From contig JAFSRY010000060.1 of assembly GCA_017445845.1 (NCBI GenBank), forward strand, positions 1 to 57,268: 57,268 nucleotides of DNA. Reading direction: 5' to 3'. How positions within the stretch are numbered: position 1 is the first letter of the stretch; every line of letters begins with the position of its first letter. This document shows, one piece after another, positions 46,657 to 55,253 of the stretch. Origin of the DNA: Prevotella sp. GTDB lineage: Bacteria; Bacteroidota; Bacteroidia; Bacteroidales; Bacteroidaceae. The notes under the pieces are model-generated. The model did not search any database, had not been told where the DNA came from, and was given only the letters and a program-made list of their open reading frames with translations. Position numbers and translations under genes: made by a program.

Positions 46657-48720
46657 CTATTTTACGACCCATTTACGTCCGCCGCTGATGTAGAGACCTT
46701 TGCGGAGCGGGGCTTCGCGTGTGGTACCGACAGGCCGGCCTTGCAGGTCGTAGACGGGTGTCGGTTGGTGGGTGTCAGTTGTCGTCTCTTGGGGCATGAG
46801 GATGCCGTTGGTGGTGTCTTCGAATCGGAAGCAGCGCAGTTGTACGCCGGTGCCTTCGAAAGTGAAGAAGATGGGATGGCTGCCGGTGATTGTCTGCTCG
46901 ATGTTGATGGTGACATCGCTCCATTCGGTGGGTATGTATTCGGCGCTTCGCCCGATGAGTTGGCTGTCGGCGATGGAGTCTGCATAGACGAGGATGCGCG
47001 ACCGGCTGCTGTTGCCTTTGGCTCGTACGATGATGCGGTCAGCATTGAGGGTGCGTCCGAAGTTGACGTTTCTGAATCCGAGGTATGACTTTGCGGTGGA
47101 TTCGGTGGTGACGAGGTCGCCTTCCTCGTTGTTGGCTTCCAGTTGCATTTGCTGGATGTCATCGAAGTAGCGTACGGCAGTTTCTTCGTAGGCATCCTTA
47201 CTGAAGCGCCGGTTAAAGTGTGCATTGAATGCTACGGAGACGGCTGTCGAGGCACTGAAGGGTTCGCATATCTTGGTCTCATCGCCTTCCATTCGTCGCA
47301 GGTTGTCGGCAGTCTTGGTGAGCCATGCTGACCAAATGATGCCTTCGTAGCTTCTGTTCTGATAGGCGTGCCATGCGTTCAGTTCCATCCATTTGAATGC
47401 ATCTTCGTGGTTGAGTTCCTGTGCATATCGTCGTGCGTAGCGCATGTAGATGCCTTTGAATCCGCATAGGTCGCCGGCGATGGTCTGGCATACACTGACG
47501 AGGTGTTTGTTGTTGCAGAGGTTTTTGTATGTCCAGTTGTGTATGCGCTCGGCGTCTTGCTTGTAGCTTTCGTCTTTCGTGAGGTTGTAGAGCATGAGTG
47601 CCGCTCCGAGCATGGTGCCCTGGTTGTAGGTGGATGCCCAGCCGTTGTTGACCTTTGTTCCTCCGTTTGCGGTCCATTCTCCGCTGTCGTTGACCTTTCC
47701 TGTAGAGGCTTCAAAGAGCAGCTTTCGCTGTGCAGCGTAGAGTGAGATGGCCTTGTCGTAGTACGTCTGGTCGCCTGTCATCTCTGCGAGATAGCAGGCG
47801 GCGATGGTTGCCGGGCAGTTGATGCATGAGTTGGTGGAGAGCTTGTTGCCCTGGGTTTGACACCAAATCAGTGTGCCGTAGGTCTGCAGAGCACGCCGGT
47901 ACATCTTATCGAAGTTGTTCTTGGCCTTGCTCAGATAGTCGGTCGTACCGAAATATTTGTAGGCTCTGATGCAGGCGAGTACCATCCATGTGATGTCGTC
48001 GTTGAAGTCGTTTCCGCTCCAGTCGGTACCGTTGCGGCTGCAGAAGTTGGTATAGAGTTGCTGGAAGTAGCTCTGGTAGGTGCGGTCGCCGGTGGTCTCG
48101 AAGGCGTCGAGGATGGTTTCAAACATCTCTGCATCGCCCCACCATCCGCCGTTTCCGAGGACGTAGCCTGTGCCGGCTTTCTTATAGTATTTCTTGATGA
48201 AGCAGTGCATGATGTCGTCGCGCACGTCCTCGCTGAATTCTGTGTAGATGTCGTCGTCTTCAGTCAGTGTCCATTCGATGTTTGTGGTGGTTTCGGCAGG
48301 GTCGCCCATGGTGGCCTGTGTTCCTGTCGCCATTGATGTGGCAGTGAGGATTTTGTCTCGGAGGATGAATTTATATGTATTTTCTTTTCCTTCTACGGGC
48401 TGCAGTGTCCATGTGCCATAGTTTCGTGCTGTTGCTGCAGGCCGCTGAATGACGTTTTCGTTGGTGATGGCGAGGTATAGTCCTGAGTAGGCATTCATGA
48501 ACTGGAAGTTGCCGTCGCCAAGGTCAATGGCTTTCCAGCGTTGTGCCGCCACTTCCGTATCTGACCACAGCAGGACTTTGTCTACAGCTGTCAGCCCGGC
48601 ATTCTCGACGAATAGCGAGCGTGTGCCTATTCCAATTTTGTAATAACGGCCATCGGTCGGCATTGCCTGAGTGGCAGTGCCGACGATGACAGTCATGAGG
48701 ATGGTCAATAGTCTTTTCAT
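46657..48720 (-). CDS. GH76 family glycosidase with C-terminal carbohydrate-binding and sorting domains
   Basis: 687 residues with a signal peptide (RLLTILMTVIVGTATQA). A beta-trefoil-like N-terminal domain (about 25-155) precedes a GH76 (alpha/alpha)6 barrel at about 165-520, with the catalytic Asp pair Asp241-Asp242 in GNDFNDDITWMV and NNGWASTYNQGTMLGAAL. GH76 enzymes are endo-alpha-1,6-mannanases acting on fungal-type mannan. A CBM6-like sandwich follows (about 560-640), then a tail VYDLQGRPVG...GLYISGGRKWVVK. It is 16 bp after the C10 protease gene, so the two are cotranscribed. Confidence 0.87.
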   Translation of the reverse strand: MKRLLTILMTVIVGTATQAMPTDGRYYKIGIGTRSLFVENAGLTAVDKVLLWSDTEVAAQRWKAIDLGDGNFQFMNAYSGLYLAITNENVIQRPAATARNYGTWTLQPVEGKENTYKFILRDKILTATSMATGTQATMGDPAETTTNIEWTLTEDDDIYTEFSEDVRDDIMHCFIKKYYKKAGTGYVLGNGGWWGDAEMFETILDAFETTGDRTYQSYFQQLYTNFCSRNGTDWSGNDFNDDITWMVLACIRAYKYFGTTDYLSKAKNNFDKMYRRALQTYGTLIWCQTQGNKLSTNSCINCPATIAACYLAEMTGDQTYYDKAISLYAAQRKLLFEASTGKVNDSGEWTANGGTKVNNGWASTYNQGTMLGAALMLYNLTKDESYKQDAERIHNWTYKNLCNNKHLVSVCQTIAGDLCGFKGIYMRYARRYAQELNHEDAFKWMELNAWHAYQNRSYEGIIWSAWLTKTADNLRRMEGDETKICEPFSASTAVSVAFNAHFNRRFSKDAYEETAVRYFDDIQQMQLEANNEEGDLVTTESTAKSYLGFRNVNFGRTLNADRIIVRAKGNSSRSRILVYADSIADSQLIGRSAEYIPTEWSDVTINIEQTITGSHPIFFTFEGTGVQLRCFRFEDTTNGILMPQETTTDTHQPTPVYDLQGRPVGTTREAPLRKGLYISGGRKWVVK

Positions 48721-48736
48721 TTTGATGTCTTTTTTC

Positions 48737-51700
48737 TTACTTTCTTACTTTCTGTCCGTCGATGATGTAGAGGCCCTTGTGCATGGTCGAGACACGCTGA
48801 CCCTGCAGGTTGAATATCGCCTTTGCTTCCTTGGCTTCGTTGATGTTACGGATGCCCACGGTGCCATTGTCTGCCACGACATAGAGTGTGCTTTCGGCTT
48901 CGGCATCGACGTTATTGGCCATGAAGTAGGCACTGAAGGGTGCAACGGTGGGTGTCGGCTGCTGGCTGAAGCGCTGTCCGTCGGTGGTGACGGTGTATGC
49001 CTTTTCGACGTTGCCCCCGCCGAGGGTGCCTACGAACTTATGGTCGGAGGCATAGGTGGATGCGTTGGCGGTGACGCCGACCTCGATGTCTTCGCCTCCG
49101 AAGACTACTTCTTTACCTGTCAGGTCGAAAGCGGTGCCGTTGAGGGTTCCGCTGTAGGCTACGAGGTATGGGCGGTAGGCTTTGAGTTCGTCGGCGTAGT
49201 CGAAGTAGACGCGGTTGCCTTTCTGTGCTGCATATTCCTTGATGACGATTTGTCCGTCGGTGGCTCGCTTGTCGGAGAACTGTTTGATTTCGGTGCCGTC
49301 GGCGGTGATGGTTTTCGGTGCGTAGGGCAGCACGAGGGTTCCCCATGGGGTCTCGGGCGTTACCGCTGTCGAGGCTTTCTTGGCGGTGAAGGGTTTGGGA
49401 ACGTATGCGGGATAGCGGGCATCGAAGGTGATTTCTTCGATTTCATCTCCTATGACGATGTTCTTCACATGGCTCTTCATGACGTTCATGACGCGTGACG
49501 GAACATTTGCTCCCTGTTGGTAGTAGACGATGAGGTTGGGGTTGATGTCGTCTTCGAGCAGAATGGTCGGGATGGTCGTCGTTCCGGGAATAGCGACGGC
49601 TGCGATGTCGCTGTTGACCCTGAGCTTGTTGTTCTGCGGTGCGATGCCCTCCATGATGCCGTCGGCGGTCCAATAGAGGATGCCGCCTGCGGTGATGGTG
49701 GGTCCGTCGAGGTTATACTTGGCAGCGCGAGTGAGCATGGCTTCGTTGCCTTCGAAGTCGAGGCCATAGTGCGACGTGTATTCCAGGTTGCTCATAGTGC
49801 AGTAGAAAATGGTGTCTTTTCCTGCAGGGATGTCAACGTCGAAATATTTCGATGAGAGACCATATCCCCATCCGCTGGTGGTCCAACGCCATCCGCTGAG
49901 TTTGATCCAGCTGTTGTAGCGTTCTGTTCCGCGGTTGTAGACGCTGACGGCCATGCGCATCTCGTCGCAGTATAGCTTTCCGCTTTCGTGTTTGTTCAGC
50001 AGCTGTGCCCGTATGCTGATGGTTGTCTTGGGTGCTTCCTCGAGGGTTCGGGAGGTCTGGTAGAGACGGCCGGTGTTTCCCTTCTGTGTCGAAATGACGA
50101 AGGTATGGCGTCCCAGAGTCTCGGGCTTATACTTGAAATAGACGTCCATGGTGCGTCCGGCAGGGATGGCGATGCAATTGCCCGACACCCACTGTCCGTC
50201 GACGACGAGGAAGGTGTTACGGTAGTATTCGCCCGTTCCGGTGTTGGTGACGTTGACGCGCACTTTCTGCTCACTGCCTACGGCACTTGCTCCGATGAGT
50301 TCAAACTCATTGAACACCAGTTTGTAGTCGCCTGCGATAGGAGTCTCTGCTTCAATATGGAGTTTCGTTCCTCCTTCGGAGATGGTTGCCTTGAGGGCAT
50401 AGTCGTCGTTGTCGATCATGTCGAACCATTCGTTGGTGCCGTTGATGCGGCAGAGGGCTTTCAGCGAATATTGGCCGTCCTCAAGTCCTGAGAAGCGGGC
50501 ATATTTATTCTGGCTGACCTTTGAGTTCGGGTTCATGGTGACTTTCTGTGCGGTGGTTTCCTTAACGAGCTGCCCTGAAGCATCGTAGATGCCGAAGGTG
50601 GTGTCGAATGTATAGCTGTTGCTGAGTGACGACGACAGCTCGTAGCTGACAGACAGGTTGAAGTCGCTGTCGATGCTGGCGCGGGTGTAGTCGTTCTTGC
50701 CAGGTTTCACGTTGGCAATGGCCACTCGGATGTCCTTGTCTTCAGTCTCTCCGGCCATATATGAAGGTTGCAGGCCGACGACGATGGTGTGGCTCATGGA
50801 GTAGCCATCGGACGATGTCGAGCCGCCGATGCCCTGATTGTCGGGTTGCATGACGGTGAGGACAAAGTATCCGTCGGACATGCCTCCCCACCCCCAGTTC
50901 TGATGGAAACAGCCATTGCCGTCGTAGCCGTCGCACACCCATTCGTGACCGCCGGTGAGGTCGCTGTTGTCGCCCGAGATGAGGACGGGCCGTCCGGCAG
51001 CCAGTTCATTGTAGATGAGGTCTTCCCACTCTTGGTAGGTATAGCTGCCATGGTCGGCATGATAGAGATTGCGGTCGTAGTCGTAGTAGTCGCGCAGGGC
51101 AATGGCACAGTTGCCTGACCATGCACCCGATGCGGGACCGTAACCCATCTTAATGGAGTGGCCGACGTAGAGCATCAGTTCGGCAACGGCATTCTTCTGT
51201 TTCGATGTGGCGCTGGAGGTGTAGACGTCGAGCATGTTGTCCCAATCAAACACTTTAGGTTCGAGTTCGGGCAGGGTGCGCTGCATGTTCCAGTCGGATG
51301 AGTAGGAGGGTATGGTCTTGCAGGCTTCCTGCGGCCACTTCCAATAGTACATGACCTGGGCCATGGCTGTGGCGACGCATCCCGTTGCTGAGTGGGGCTG
51401 CATGTTGCCATCGTCATCCTTGTATTCGGGAGTCAGCAGGTTGTAGGGGTCGCCCTGGTTCCATCGTGAGCTGACAAGGACGGGAATGGCATTCTTGGTC
51501 TTCACTTTCGGAGCCTTGCGGCGGCCGGGAGCCAGGGAACGCTGCTGGGGGATTCCCATTTCCATACTCTTGACGGCGATGGGTAATTCGTTGAACCACT
51601 GCTTCAGAGGCTCGGGCATGTGTTTCGGATCGATGCTACCGGTGTCGGAATAGCCGAAGATGGGCTGTGTCTTGTCACTGCCTGAGGCGATAACGAATCC

Positions 51701-51922
51701 TTGATTGCTACCAACGTTGAAGACGTAATAGTCTTTGTGTTCGATGACAGTCTGCAAAGAGGCCTGGCGGTTGATGCCGGGGGCTTTCTTGGCATTGCCG
51801 CTGAGGGTTCCGCCGATGAAAGCACGTGCTTTTTCCATAGCGGCTTCCTTTGACACTGGGCCTGCCCACACCGTTACCGATGCAAGCAGAAAGAGAACGG
51901 AGATAAAGGTGTTTCTTCTCAT
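48737..51922 (-). CDS. C10 family cysteine protease (interpain/streptopain type), secreted
   Basis: 1061 residues. Signal peptide ends SVTVWA; a propeptide (about 21-140) begins VSKEAAMEKARAFIGG. The catalytic domain has Cys182 in SATGCVATAMAQVMYYW and His326 in GGHEWVCDGYDGNGCFHQNW, with the WGWGG loop typical of family C10 (SpeB, interpain A of Prevotella intermedia). A long C-terminal part (about 370-1030) of beta-rich domains follows, then the tail IFNLQGQRVSTMHKGLYIID. The interpain homologue degrades host proteins; the substrate here is not known. First gene of the pair with GH76. Confidence 0.9.
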   Translation of the reverse strand: MRRNTFISVLFLLASVTVWAGPVSKEAAMEKARAFIGGTLSGNAKKAPGINRQASLQTVIEHKDYYVFNVGSNQGFVIASGSDKTQPIFGYSDTGSIDPKHMPEPLKQWFNELPIAVKSMEMGIPQQRSLAPGRRKAPKVKTKNAIPVLVSSRWNQGDPYNLLTPEYKDDDGNMQPHSATGCVATAMAQVMYYWKWPQEACKTIPSYSSDWNMQRTLPELEPKVFDWDNMLDVYTSSATSKQKNAVAELMLYVGHSIKMGYGPASGAWSGNCAIALRDYYDYDRNLYHADHGSYTYQEWEDLIYNELAAGRPVLISGDNSDLTGGHEWVCDGYDGNGCFHQNWGWGGMSDGYFVLTVMQPDNQGIGGSTSSDGYSMSHTIVVGLQPSYMAGETEDKDIRVAIANVKPGKNDYTRASIDSDFNLSVSYELSSSLSNSYTFDTTFGIYDASGQLVKETTAQKVTMNPNSKVSQNKYARFSGLEDGQYSLKALCRINGTNEWFDMIDNDDYALKATISEGGTKLHIEAETPIAGDYKLVFNEFELIGASAVGSEQKVRVNVTNTGTGEYYRNTFLVVDGQWVSGNCIAIPAGRTMDVYFKYKPETLGRHTFVISTQKGNTGRLYQTSRTLEEAPKTTISIRAQLLNKHESGKLYCDEMRMAVSVYNRGTERYNSWIKLSGWRWTTSGWGYGLSSKYFDVDIPAGKDTIFYCTMSNLEYTSHYGLDFEGNEAMLTRAAKYNLDGPTITAGGILYWTADGIMEGIAPQNNKLRVNSDIAAVAIPGTTTIPTILLEDDINPNLIVYYQQGANVPSRVMNVMKSHVKNIVIGDEIEEITFDARYPAYVPKPFTAKKASTAVTPETPWGTLVLPYAPKTITADGTEIKQFSDKRATDGQIVIKEYAAQKGNRVYFDYADELKAYRPYLVAYSGTLNGTAFDLTGKEVVFGGEDIEVGVTANASTYASDHKFVGTLGGGNVEKAYTVTTDGQRFSQQPTPTVAPFSAYFMANNVDAEAESTLYVVADNGTVGIRNINEAKEAKAIFNLQGQRVSTMHKGLYIIDGQKVRK

Positions 51923-51997
51923 TGTTGTAATTGGATATAATGGTTGTTACTTAATTATTCAAGTTTCTGAACATTAGAATGGGTATACAATACTTTG

Positions 51998-52005
51998 CAA
52001 AGTTA
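51998..52005 (-). promoter_or_regulatory. -7 box of the C10 protease gene
   Basis: The minus strand reads TAACTTTG, 75 bp before the start codon. The surrounding TACTTTGCAAAGTTA is nearly palindromic, so a -7-like word occurs on both strands. No -33 TTTG was found at 19-21 bp. Confidence 0.4.
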
Positions 52006-52066
52006 CGACTTTTTCTTGTGACTTTGTGTTGTTGGGTGTTAAAAGAGTATAAAATGAGAAATGAAG

Positions 52067-52663
52067 TCAGAGGAAGAGCGGTGCTTCAGGTCCCATGTTG
52101 AATAGGAGGTCGAGGATGCTGAGGTTGGGCTGGAATCCGTTTCGTTGTCGATAGACCTGATAATAGGGCCGCGGCAGAAAGTCAGGGTCGGGCTGTTGGT
52201 GCTTGGGGTGGATGACTTGTCGGAAGTCGGCGAAGTCTTCCTTGATGGGCTCAGACAGTAGGGTTGGAGGCTCGATGTCGAGCAAACGGCAGAGCGTCAG
52301 GGTGATGTCCATGTTGTAATCGTAGAGGTCTGTCCATCGGCGTTCCTCGAAGAAAGGCCTGATGTCATCGGCATAAAAGAGGAAGAAGGGGCTGTCGCCA
52401 TAGGCTGTGCAGAGGGCATTCCAATGTTCGCTTCGCCATTTGCCGTGGTTTGAAGTTTTAGGTTTGGGATTTGAGGATTTGGAGGTGTGTTCTACGGGAA
52501 CGGTGAGGGTTTGCAGTCCGTTGGAAGTGGCGATGGTGCAACGGTTGTGGAAAGACTGTTTACGAAATGGTTCGCCATGATCAATGAATACGTTGTCATA
52601 GCGAACCAGTTTCTGATACCACTGAATGGGTCCGAAGTAAGTAGACGAAAGGACAGCTTTCAT
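52067..52663 (-). CDS. WbqC family protein
   Basis: 198 residues matching the WbqC-like family: LSSTYFGPIQWYQKLVRYD at the start, NRCTIATSNGLQTLTVPV, and a C-terminal PYYQVYRQRNGFQPNLSILDLLFNMG. WbqC proteins occur in O-antigen and other clusters, but their activity is not well defined. The middle (residues about 65-72) has an odd Ser/Lys/Asn/Pro-rich insert. It lies last in a dapB-lepB-wbqC run, an order common in Bacteroidales, with a duplicated intergenic block separating it from lepB. Confidence 0.8.
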   Translation of the reverse strand: MKAVLSSTYFGPIQWYQKLVRYDNVFIDHGEPFRKQSFHNRCTIATSNGLQTLTVPVEHTSKSSNPKPKTSNHGKWRSEHWNALCTAYGDSPFFLFYADDIRPFFEERRWTDLYDYNMDITLTLCRLLDIEPPTLLSEPIKEDFADFRQVIHPKHQQPDPDFLPRPYYQVYRQRNGFQPNLSILDLLFNMGPEAPLFL

Positions 52664-52785
52664 AAAATGAGTAATGAGTAATGAGTTAGTCGTTTGGTCA
52701 TTTTGTCGTTTAGTAGATTAGGAAAGTTACCTGCCAGCCAAGGTATTATCCCCAATCTACTAAACCACCAATCTACCAAACCATC
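52656..52785. repeat. Duplicated intergenic block, copy A (lepB-wbqC gap)
   Basis: Shares about 130 bp with 54307-54450. In order: CTTTCATAAAATGAGTAAT, heptads AATGAGT, TTAGTCGTTTGGTCATTT, GTTTAGTAGATT, AGGAAAGTTACCTGCCAGCC, AAGGTA, then CAATCTAC-rich words. In this copy GTTTAGTAGATT (52708-52719) has a perfect inverted partner (52754-52765). It begins inside the first codons of wbqC. Confidence 0.85.
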
Positions 52786-52792
52786 AACCTAC

Positions 52793-54304
52793 CTATTTGA
52801 TTTTGTCCACTATTTTGCCCAAACGGTTCCAGCGGATGCCGGAGAATCCTCGGCGGTCGGGATCTGACGACCACCAGATGAAGATGGGTTTGCCCACTAT
52901 ATGATCTTCGGGTACGAAGCCCCAATAGCGGGAGTCGGCAGAGTTGTGGCGGTTGTCGCCCTGCATCCAGTAGTAGTCGAGTTTGAAGGTATAGCTCGTT
53001 GCGAGTTGCCCGTTGATGTATATCTGTTCATTTTTCACCTCGAGTTCGTTGTCTTCGTAGACGCGGATGGGACGTTCGTAGATGGCGATGTTATCGACGG
53101 TAAGCTCGATGGAATCGCCTTTTTTGGGTATCCATATAGGTCCGTAGTTGTCGCAGGTCCATCCCGTTATCATGTTTTGCGGATAGAGGTCGCCAACGTG
53201 GTAGTCGTCGACGATGGCAAGGGAGTCAACCAGGTCGGTACGTTCCTTCAGTGCCTTGGCGGCACGGGCCGTCAGCGGCATCTGGATGAAGCGGTTGTAG
53301 GGTGTGACGGCTCCGTTCTGATGTAGCATTTCCTTTCCTCCACTTGAGAGGTTGAGGTCTTCGGCCGTAATTGCCAGTTCTTTCAGTAGGTCGTCGGTGA
53401 GTTGAGCCCCTTCGCGGAAGGTGACGTTATATCGGTACTGCACATTGTCAGGTTCCTTGTTGGGTTGGCCGTCGAGATAGACGATGTGGTCCTTGATCTG
53501 CAGTGTCTGGCCGGGCAGTCCCACGCACCGCTTCACATAGTTCTCGCGGCGGTCGGTCGGCCGTGAGTCGATGTCGCCATATTCGTGAGGATTGTTCTTG
53601 ATATAGTTTCGTCCGACCGCATAGATGAAGGCGAAGTAGTCGTGTTGCTGCTGATGATTGAGGTCGGCAGGGTTGACGGGATTAGGGTAGTTGTTCTCGT
53701 ATATTTCCCGTCCCAGCTCGTAGCACATGCGGTAGTATTCAGTCTGGTAACGGATATCGGTGCAGATGGTGTCGCCTGCAGGATAGTTGAAGACGACGAT
53801 GTCATTCAACTGCACGTCGCCCAATCCTTTTACTCGTCGATAGTCCCAGTGTGGCCACTCGATATACGACTTTGTTCCGAAGAGCGGCATCGTGTGCTGA
53901 GTGAGCGGCATGGTGAGCGGCGTCTGCGGAATGCGCGGACCGTAGGCCACTTTGGAGACGAAGAGGTAGTCGCCAGTCAACAGAGACTTCTCCAATGATG
54001 ATGACGGGATGACGTAGTTCTGGAAGAAGAACTGGTTGATGAAATAGACTGCGACGAGGGCAAAGACGATAGCGTCGACCCACGACATGACGGCGCGCAC
54101 GGGTTTCTCGGCATCCTTCCACCACTGCCAGTTGATTTTCTTTGATATATAGGCGTCGTAGATGAACGGAATGACGATGAGTCCGAGCCACGACTTCACC
54201 CAATAGAGGAATGCGAGATAGCAGGCGAGTGCGATGATGAACTTCACCCATTGCAGAGTCTTGTTGACCTCTTTCTTCTCCTTTACACGTTTCTTTGTTG
54301 ACAT
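52793..54304 (-). CDS. lepB: Signal peptidase I
   Basis: 503 residues from the ATG at 54304; a longer frame exists but enters the repeat block. It removes signal peptides from exported proteins. Membrane helices lie at about 20-50 and 75-95; the nucleophile is Ser103 in VIPSSSLEKSL and the general base Lys258 in NYVKRCVGLPG; GDNRHNSADSRYWGFVP is box E. It is larger than E. coli LepB (324), with insertions between the boxes, as usual in Bacteroidetes. Many Bacteroidales carry two lepB genes in tandem here; this locus has one. Confidence 0.93.
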   Translation of the reverse strand: MSTKKRVKEKKEVNKTLQWVKFIIALACYLAFLYWVKSWLGLIVIPFIYDAYISKKINWQWWKDAEKPVRAVMSWVDAIVFALVAVYFINQFFFQNYVIPSSSLEKSLLTGDYLFVSKVAYGPRIPQTPLTMPLTQHTMPLFGTKSYIEWPHWDYRRVKGLGDVQLNDIVVFNYPAGDTICTDIRYQTEYYRMCYELGREIYENNYPNPVNPADLNHQQQHDYFAFIYAVGRNYIKNNPHEYGDIDSRPTDRRENYVKRCVGLPGQTLQIKDHIVYLDGQPNKEPDNVQYRYNVTFREGAQLTDDLLKELAITAEDLNLSSGGKEMLHQNGAVTPYNRFIQMPLTARAAKALKERTDLVDSLAIVDDYHVGDLYPQNMITGWTCDNYGPIWIPKKGDSIELTVDNIAIYERPIRVYEDNELEVKNEQIYINGQLATSYTFKLDYYWMQGDNRHNSADSRYWGFVPEDHIVGKPIFIWWSSDPDRRGFSGIRWNRLGKIVDKIK

Positions 54305-54306
54305 AC

Positions 54307-54450
54307 TTTCATAAAATGAGTAATTAGTAATGAGTAATGAGTAATTAGTTAGTCGTTTGGTCATTTAGTCGTTTAGTAGATTAGGAAAGTTACCTGCCAG
54401 CCAAGGTAATATCTCCAATCTAACAATCTACCAAACCACCAATCTACCAA
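54307..54450. repeat. Duplicated intergenic block, copy B (dapB-lepB gap)
   Basis: The partner of 52656-52785, with two more heptads and some changes in the right part, where the inverted partner of GTTTAGTAGATT is degraded. It retains the words CTTTCATAAAATGAG that in copy A include the wbqC start codon. Confidence 0.85.
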
Positions 54451-54461
54451 GATATAACTAA

Positions 54462-55181
54462 TCAACTAAATTTAACCATGTCGCTGATGGTGAGCAGCCC
54501 CGAGTGGTCGAGGGTGTATTCGGCAGCGATGACGGCACCGAGGGCAAACCCCTTGCGGTTGTGGGCATCGTGACTGATAGTGATGAGGTCGGCATCCGAG
54601 TCGTAGCGTATGGTGTGGATGCCTGCCACTTCACCCCTTCGGATGTGGTCGATACGCAGCAGAGAGGGGTCGGTAGTATCCTCAGCCCATGCCGTTTTGC
54701 GGTCTATCTGGCCGACGATGTCTTCCGCCAGCGTGATGGCAGTGCCGGAGGGGTGGTCGAGTTTGTGCACATGATGGGTTTCTTCCATTTCCACGTCGTA
54801 CTGTGGAAAACGGTTCATGATGTTGGCCAGATAGCGATTGACGGCAGCGAAGATGGCGACGCCAATGGAAAAGTTAGAAGCCCAGAAGAGCGTATGTCCC
54901 TCTTCCGTGCAGAGGCGGCGCACGTCGTCGCCGTGGTCGTTCATCCACCCCGTCGTGCCGCTGACCACCTTCACGCCCTTGCTGAACGCCCTCAGGCAGT
55001 TGTCGTAGGCAGCCGTGGGCGATGTGAATTCGATGGCGACGTCAGCCGAGGCAAAGGCCTCGCTGTCAAAGTCCTGCCGGTTGCCGACGTCGATGATGCT
55101 GACAATTTCGTGGCCCCGGCTTCGGGCGACATCCTCTATCAGATGCCCCATTTTTCCATAGCCAATCAAAGCAATCTTCAT
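54462..55181 (-). CDS. dapB: 4-hydroxy-tetrahydrodipicolinate reductase
   Basis: 239 residues. It reduces the DapA product with NAD(P)H on the way to meso-DAP and lysine. The dinucleotide loop is ALIGYGKMGHLIE; VSGTTGW and the catalytic EETHHVHKLDHPSGTAITLA follow. It is shorter than E. coli DapB (273), the usual size in Bacteroidetes. It provides the amino acid that the MurE encoded in this window is predicted to use. First gene of the dapB-lepB-wbqC run. Confidence 0.95.
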   Translation of the reverse strand: MKIALIGYGKMGHLIEDVARSRGHEIVSIIDVGNRQDFDSEAFASADVAIEFTSPTAAYDNCLRAFSKGVKVVSGTTGWMNDHGDDVRRLCTEEGHTLFWASNFSIGVAIFAAVNRYLANIMNRFPQYDVEMEETHHVHKLDHPSGTAITLAEDIVGQIDRKTAWAEDTTDPSLLRIDHIRRGEVAGIHTIRYDSDADLITISHDAHNRKGFALGAVIAAEYTLDHSGLLTISDMVKFS

Positions 55182-55203
55182 AGTCTTTTATGTAAATCCG
55201 TTG

Positions 55204-55211
55204 CAAAGGTA
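55204..55211 (-). promoter_or_regulatory. -7 box of dapB
   Basis: The minus strand reads TACCTTTG, 22 bp before the start codon, preceded by no clear TTTG at 19-21 bp. Confidence 0.5.
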
Positions 55212-55253
55212 ATGATTTTCGCCCACACTACCATCTTTTTGCCACTTAATTTA

